This document shows, one piece after another, positions 60,137 to 64,000 of a stretch of DNA of 64,000 nucleotides. The stretch is from Providencia sp. (lineage in GTDB: Bacteria; Pseudomonadota; Gammaproteobacteria; Enterobacterales; Enterobacteriaceae): the NCBI RefSeq assembly GCF_003533305.1, contig NZ_DOEH01000010.1, positions 239,094 through 303,093 on the forward strand, given 5' to 3'. Position 1 is the first letter of the stretch; each line of letters opens with the position of its first letter. The translations under genes and the position numbers were made by a program. Below the pieces are notes generated by a model. The model was not told the origin of the DNA. It did not search any database and saw only the letters and a list, made by a program, of their open reading frames with translations.

Positions 60137-61663
60137 ATGACACTTGCTATCGTTTATACCAGAGCTTCAATTGGAATGGATGCACCACTAGTTACCGTTG
60201 AAGCGCATATTAGCAACGGCCTCCCAGGATTAACTTTAGTTGGCTTACCCGAAACTGCGGTAAAAGAAGCGAGAGATAGAGTTCGGAGCGCATTACTTAA
60301 CAGCGGTTTTGAATACCCAGCTAAAAAAATGACCATTAATTTAGCCCCAGCCGATCTACCGAAAGAAAGCGGCCGTTACGACCTTGCGATTGCTATTGCA
60401 ATCTTAGCATCATCAGGACAAATCCCACATGACGCATTGAATCAACATGAGTTTTTGGGTGAACTTGCATTATCTGGCTTTATTCGTCATGTAAATGGTT
60501 CTATTCCTGCTGCACAAGCCGCGCTCACTCAAAATAGGCTTCTAATTCTTTCCGTTGAAAATCAACATCAATTAAATTTATTGCCTGCTAACAGCGTAAA
60601 ATTCTCATCAACTTTGCTTGAACTTTGTCATTTTTTACATAAAAAAACAGACTTAGTTAGTAATCAATACTTTTCAAAATCGCCCCATCCTCCTAACTAT
60701 GAGCATGATATCAATGATATTCTTGGTCAAGAACAAGGAAAAAGAGCATTAGAGATTTGTGCCTCTGGAGGTCATAATTTATTACTACTAGGCCCACCAG
60801 GTACAGGAAAAACAATGCTGGCTAGTAGATTAATGACTTTATTACCCTCATTAACACCGCAAGAAGCCTTAGAGGTCGCATCACTACATAGTTTAACTCA
60901 TACTTTAACAGAAGACCCAAACTGGCCAGTAAGACCATTTAGAAGCCCGCATCACAGCGCATCTGTTGCTGCGCTTATCGGAGGAGGAAGCCTTCCGAAG
61001 CCTGGAGAGATATCTCTTGCCCATCATGGTATTTTATTTTTAGACGAATTACCTGAATTTAGCCGTTCAGTACTAGATGCATTACGTGAACCATTAGAAT
61101 CAAGAAAAGTCATCATTTCCCGAGCAAAAGCGAAGGTTTGTTTCCCCTCTAACTTTCAACTTATCGCAGCATTAAATCCAAGTCCAACAGGGCATTACCA
61201 AGGTGAAATAAGTCGCTCTTCTCCAGCCAAGATTTTACGTTATCTTTCTCGTATTTCAGGACCTTTTCTAGATAGATTCGATCTTTCAATTGAACTACCT
61301 TTACTTCCTTTAGGCACATTAAGTCATCAAACAAATCAAGGCGAAACAAGTGAACAAATACGCATAAGAGTAATTGCTGCAAGAAATAAACAAATTGAAA
61401 GAATAGGAAAAATTAATAGTCAGCTAACATCAAGAGAAACGACAATGTTTTGTAAGCTCAGTACAGAAGATGCATTGTTTTTAGAACATGCACTCAATAA
61501 ACTAGGACTTTCTATACGTGCATGGCATAGGATACTAAGAGTTTCTAGAACTATTGCCGATCTTAATGCATCAACACACATTGAACGGGCACATTTATTG
61601 GAAGCGCTAGGCTATAGGGCGATGGATAAGCTATTGCTTCATTTGCAAAAACAAGTAAGCTGA
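60137..61663 (+). CDS. comM: ComM (YifB), branch-migration helicase of natural transformation
   Basis: A 508-aa AAA+ Mg-chelatase-like protein. In naturally transformable bacteria ComM is a hexameric helicase that widens recombination of incoming DNA. The N-terminal Lon-like domain (about 1-170; VEAHISNGLPGLTLVGLPETAVKEARDRVRSAL) precedes Walker A GPPGTGKT (219-226) and Walker B LFLDELPEF (300-308). A C-terminal helical domain ends GYRAMDKLLLHLQKQ. GAGGAAA sits before ATG 60137; an upstream ATG at 60116 has no SD. E. coli calls it yifB. Confidence 0.93.
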   Translation: MTLAIVYTRASIGMDAPLVTVEAHISNGLPGLTLVGLPETAVKEARDRVRSALLNSGFEYPAKKMTINLAPADLPKESGRYDLAIAIAILASSGQIPHDALNQHEFLGELALSGFIRHVNGSIPAAQAALTQNRLLILSVENQHQLNLLPANSVKFSSTLLELCHFLHKKTDLVSNQYFSKSPHPPNYEHDINDILGQEQGKRALEICASGGHNLLLLGPPGTGKTMLASRLMTLLPSLTPQEALEVASLHSLTHTLTEDPNWPVRPFRSPHHSASVAALIGGGSLPKPGEISLAHHGILFLDELPEFSRSVLDALREPLESRKVIISRAKAKVCFPSNFQLIAALNPSPTGHYQGEISRSSPAKILRYLSRISGPFLDRFDLSIELPLLPLGTLSHQTNQGETSEQIRIRVIAARNKQIERIGKINSQLTSRETTMFCKLSTEDALFLEHALNKLGLSIRAWHRILRVSRTIADLNASTHIERAHLLEALGYRAMDKLLLHLQKQVS

Positions 61664-61710
61664 GCAAAATAAGCTGAAAAAGACGACGCATGAGCATCTG
61701 GAATAAATAA

Positions 61711-61726
61711 AGGGACCGAAGTCCCT
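61711..61726. terminator. Hairpin between convergent comM and maoP
   Basis: AGGGAC-CGAA-GTCCCT, with TTTATTTATT after it on the minus strand and CTTAATC on the plus strand. It can serve both convergent genes, best maoP. Confidence 0.75.
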
Positions 61727-61748
61727 CTTAATCATTCCGACGTTAAAA

Positions 61749-62087
61749 CTAATCGTCAGAATCGGTATAGTCTTCCGATGGGTCTATCTGTGGTTTACCA
61801 CCAGATAACGTATGGAAGCGTTTTGGACGATTAATACGACTAGTATATTTTGCCCAAACTTTTTCTTCAGGGGTAGCAGGTTCACGTTCACCGCGACAAA
61901 CAGCAACGAAAAGTTTCTCTTCATCTGTCTGTGCTGGACGTTTACCTAAATCAAGCTCATTAAAAGCTTGGCCGTGGCGCTCTAACAACTGAGCCTCTTT
62001 GATGGTGAAATCACCATGACGAGAAAAACCACGTGGATAATGTTTGTTATCGAAAAAACGATTAGTCGTGATGAAGCTATCTGCCAT
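61749..62087 (-). CDS. maoP: Macrodomain Ori organisation protein MaoP
   Basis: A 112-aa protein, formerly YifE. It matches E. coli MaoP nearly throughout: [31 protein letters not shown] near the start, [27 protein letters not shown], and the acidic end EDYTDSDD. MaoP with the 17-bp site maoS constrains long-range mobility of the Ori macrodomain in E. coli. AGGAG lies before ATG 62087; a start three codons upstream is not used. Divergent from hdfR. Confidence 0.95.
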   Translation of the reverse strand: MADSFITTNRFFDNKHYPRGFSRHGDFTIKEAQLLERHGQAFNELDLGKRPAQTDEEKLFVAVCRGEREPATPEEKVWAKYTSRINRPKRFHTLSGGKPQIDPSEDYTDSDD

Positions 62088-62122
62088 CTGACACACTCCT
62101 AACTTATTACAGTCAACTCTAT

Positions 62123-62139
62123 ATGGCGCGGAGTATTAG
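62123..62139. promoter_or_regulatory. Candidate maoS site
   Basis: On the minus strand the 17 bases read CTAATACTCCGCGCCAT. To my memory this is the maoS sequence of the E. coli maoP-hdfR intergenic region, and it is in the same place here. The identity of the 17-mer should be checked against the published site. Confidence 0.6.
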
Positions 62140-62204
62140 ACAGCATAGACAATCTGTAAAACAAAACATTTAAATCATCACGACAAAAATAATTGGAGAT
62201 ACGC

Positions 62205-63056
62205 GTGGATAGTGAGTTATTGAAAACTTTTTTAGAAGTCAGTAGAACCAGACACTTCGGTAGAGCCGCAGAATCACTCTATTTGACACAGTCTGCTGTT
62301 AGCTTTCGTATCCGCCAATTAGAGACTCAACTTGGTACAAGCTTATTTACGCGACACCGTAATAATATTCGATTAACACCAGCAGGTGAGCGCCTAGTTC
62401 CCTATGCCGAATCTTTAATGAATACATGGCTACAAGCTAAAAAAGAAATATCTCACGCATCTCAGCACACTGAGCTTTCAATCGGTGCGACTGCCTCCCT
62501 ATGGGAAGGTTACCTGACAGACTGGGTTGAAGAGCTTTATAATCAGCATGATGAATTACGATTGGAAGCAAGAGTTTCAACTCGTCAATCACTTGTAAAA
62601 CAGCTGCACTCAAGAGAATTAGATTTATTAATAGCTACTGAGCCACCTAAAATGGATGAATTTGAAAGCACCATAATCGGTTCAATTGAATTACAATTAA
62701 TGGCTTCACAAAAAAATATTGCGCTAACCAAATATAATTATATAAAACTTGAATGGGGTGCTGATTTTCATCCTAAAAATGAATCAGTATTAGCACAAGA
62801 TGATACTCCAGTGATGATCACGACATCTGCTCATATAGCACGTCAATTACTTTCTGTATCGCTCTCAGCGACGTTTTTACCTGAACATTGGATAGTACAA
62901 TATCCTGGCTTAAAAACGCTCTCAGAAACCGTAATTATTAAGCCATTATATGCGGTTTGGCTGCAAAAAAATGATCAACAAGCACTCATTAATCAATTAA
63001 TTAAAGTACCTATAAAAAATGCACAGTTACTAATCGAGCCATCCAAAGATGAGTGA
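62205..63056 (+). CDS. hdfR: LysR-type regulator HdfR
   Basis: A 283-aa LysR-family regulator; in E. coli HdfR represses flhDC (flagellar master operon) and activates gltBD. The helix-turn-helix is about residues 15-60 ([32 protein letters not shown]), almost identical to E. coli. The effector domain is less conserved. The GTG at 62205 has GGAG six bases upstream; the TTG at 62193 overlaps that SD and is rejected. Confidence 0.93.
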   Translation: MDSELLKTFLEVSRTRHFGRAAESLYLTQSAVSFRIRQLETQLGTSLFTRHRNNIRLTPAGERLVPYAESLMNTWLQAKKEISHASQHTELSIGATASLWEGYLTDWVEELYNQHDELRLEARVSTRQSLVKQLHSRELDLLIATEPPKMDEFESTIIGSIELQLMASQKNIALTKYNYIKLEWGADFHPKNESVLAQDDTPVMITTSAHIARQLLSVSLSATFLPEHWIVQYPGLKTLSETVIIKPLYAVWLQKNDQQALINQLIKVPIKNAQLLIEPSKDE

Positions 63057-63139
63057 TCTTTCACTCATTTTCTAGCGGATTGCATAACTATCAACTCAGC
63101 AGACACTAATTAACTTTTCACCATGACTTTTTCATACTC

Positions 63140-63408
63140 TACAGGTGATTATTGATTATCGGAACCATGCCTACGTTTAATGTTGTAGAAGATCTCGATA
63201 TATTCAAAGATATCCATACGCCCTTCTTCTTGAGAGGAATAAATCTTTCATTCTCTTTTTCATCAATTGAAGAAACGTTCTACAACCGCGTGTCACGATA
63301 ATTTCCTCTACAGCTCATACTAACATCCAATCAGTCCTGCTTTAAAAAAGCATTCTAATCATGACTGGTATATTGACTGCCTTGGTCGGAATACACGAGT
63401 ACATTCTT
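63140..63408 (-). pseudogene. Decayed IS3-family transposase (orfB C-terminal fragment)
   Basis: Translating the minus strand from about 63405 gives VLVYSDQGSQYTSHD, then after stops and a frameshift KREKIYSSQEEGRMDIFEY and YIEIFYNIKRRHGSDN. This is the order of the DDE core end and C-terminus of IS3-group transposases (SDQGSQYTS; DYIE.FYN.KRRHG). Several stops and at least one frameshift show decay. No terminal inverted repeat or upstream orfA is visible, so only a fragment remains. Confidence 0.8.
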
Positions 63409-63835
63409 TAAAAATTTTCAATATCAGTAAATTATGACTAGTATTTTTTATTATTTCTTATAATACAATATATTACAGTTCATATTTTAATGTCTAAAAC
63501 CATCAGTTCACATCCTAAACCAGTGCATTTTAAAAAATCTACCCCCTATATTTTGATGAATTATAATATTTATTTCAGTCTTAATAAGCTCGATCTCAGG
63601 GAGATTAATTCTATCATGTCCATTCAAATATATAGATATAACAAGTAACTATTCAAATAAGCATTATTTAATAAATATATTTCATTAATACTCAGCACAA
63701 AGAGCAATAATCTAATAGGTAAGCTAACAATATGTTTTTTTATTGAAAAAGAAATGAGGTAAATGATAGAAGGGTTAATAAAATAAATAACGAGGAAGTA
63801 AATTGAATGAAATGAGTAAAATTTAGATAAAGAAA
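63409..63835. other. AT-rich intergenic stretch before the tRNA/rRNA operon end
   Basis: No gene or clear repeat was seen. The remainder of the decayed IS element may extend into it, but no transposase similarity could be read. Confidence 0.4.
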
Positions 63836-63858
63836 AACCCGATTAATATAATCGGGTT
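63836..63858 (-). terminator. Terminator of the rRNA/tRNA operon
   Basis: AACCCGATTA and TAATCGGGTT pair, with TTTTTCTTT following on the minus strand, 40 bases beyond tRNA-Trp. Confidence 0.85.
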
Positions 63859-63897
63859 ATCAATAGATACTTCTTTTATTATTACTTAATTGGTAAC

Positions 63898-63973
63898 TGG
63901 CAGGGGCGGAGAGACTCGAACTCCCAACACCCGGTTTTGGAGACCGGTGCTCTACCAATTGAACTACGCCCCT
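63898..63973 (-). tRNA. trpT: tRNA-Trp (anticodon CCA)
   Basis: 76 nt including the encoded CCA: AGGGGCG acceptor stem, D-arm GTTCAATTGGTAGAGC, anticodon CCA in TCTCCAAAA and T-arm GAGTTCGAGTCTC. It is almost base-identical to E. coli trpT and has the same position next to hdfR. Confidence 0.97.
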
Positions 63974-63981
63974 AAATTAAG

Positions 63982-64000
63982 TGGCGGAACGGACGGGACT
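63982..64000 (-). tRNA. aspT: tRNA-Asp, 3' end only
   Basis: The last 19 bases of the window, read on the minus strand, give AGTCCCGTCCGTTCCGCCA, the 3' end of enterobacterial tRNA-Asp with CCA. The gene is cut by the window edge. With trpT it marks the distal end of an rRNA operon. Confidence 0.85.

Overview
The window is a chromosomal segment of an AT-rich member of the order Enterobacterales. Almost every long gene matches the family and order of the E. coli region between the rrnC-linked tRNA genes (aspT, trpT) and recQ. Low GC, ERIC elements, an intact ilvG and the gene content suggest Morganellaceae, most like Providencia. That genus call is an inference, because no 16S rRNA gene lies inside the window.

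Layout from left to right. 1-3226: 5' part of recQ, pldA, yigI and rarD, in the E. coli order. 3227-11978: an accessory segment where E. coli carries corA and neighbours. It holds a structured leader and an ERIC element before a PuuP-like permease, a YtcJ-like amidohydrolase, an RtcB2-PrfH ribosome rescue/repair pair behind an unusual leader, and three low-GC genes on the minus strand: a 91-aa orphan, a prolyl-hydroxylase-like 2OG-Fe(II) oxygenase, and a coiled-coil protein with a Cys/Gly-rich tail. 11979-17603: uvrD (own LexA box and hairpin) and the operon lptM-dapF-DUF484-xerC-yigB. 17994-25735: cyaY, then cyaA (UUG start, CRP site) divergent from hemCDXY. 26051-27580: a small membrane protein, the sRNA GlmZ with a sigma-54 promoter and two GlrR-type boxes, and four tRNA genes (Arg-His-Leu-Pro). 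27749-42245: thrP and the complete enterobacterial common antigen (ECA) cluster wecA-wzzE-wecB-wecC-rffG-rffH-wecD-wecE-wzxE-wecF-wzyE-wecG, with many overlapping genes. 42888-50123: rho, trxA, rhlB, gppA and rep. 50441-59657: ilvC, ilvY and ilvLGMEDA with the leader peptide and attenuator. 60137-63056: comM, maoP and hdfR, with a maoS-like 17-mer between the last two. 63057-64000: a decayed IS3-family transposase fragment, then tRNA-Trp and the 3' end of tRNA-Asp, which point to an rRNA operon just beyond the window.

The genes form several coherent modules: ECA synthesis from UDP-GlcNAc to polymer; branched-chain amino acid synthesis with attenuation; the early haem pathway; cAMP synthesis; DNA repair helicases (recQ, uvrD, rep) and XerC. 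The least ordinary part is the 3.2-12.0 kb segment. There a translation-repair pair sits beside an oxygenase of a type known elsewhere to hydroxylate EF-Tu, and close to unrecognised small proteins.
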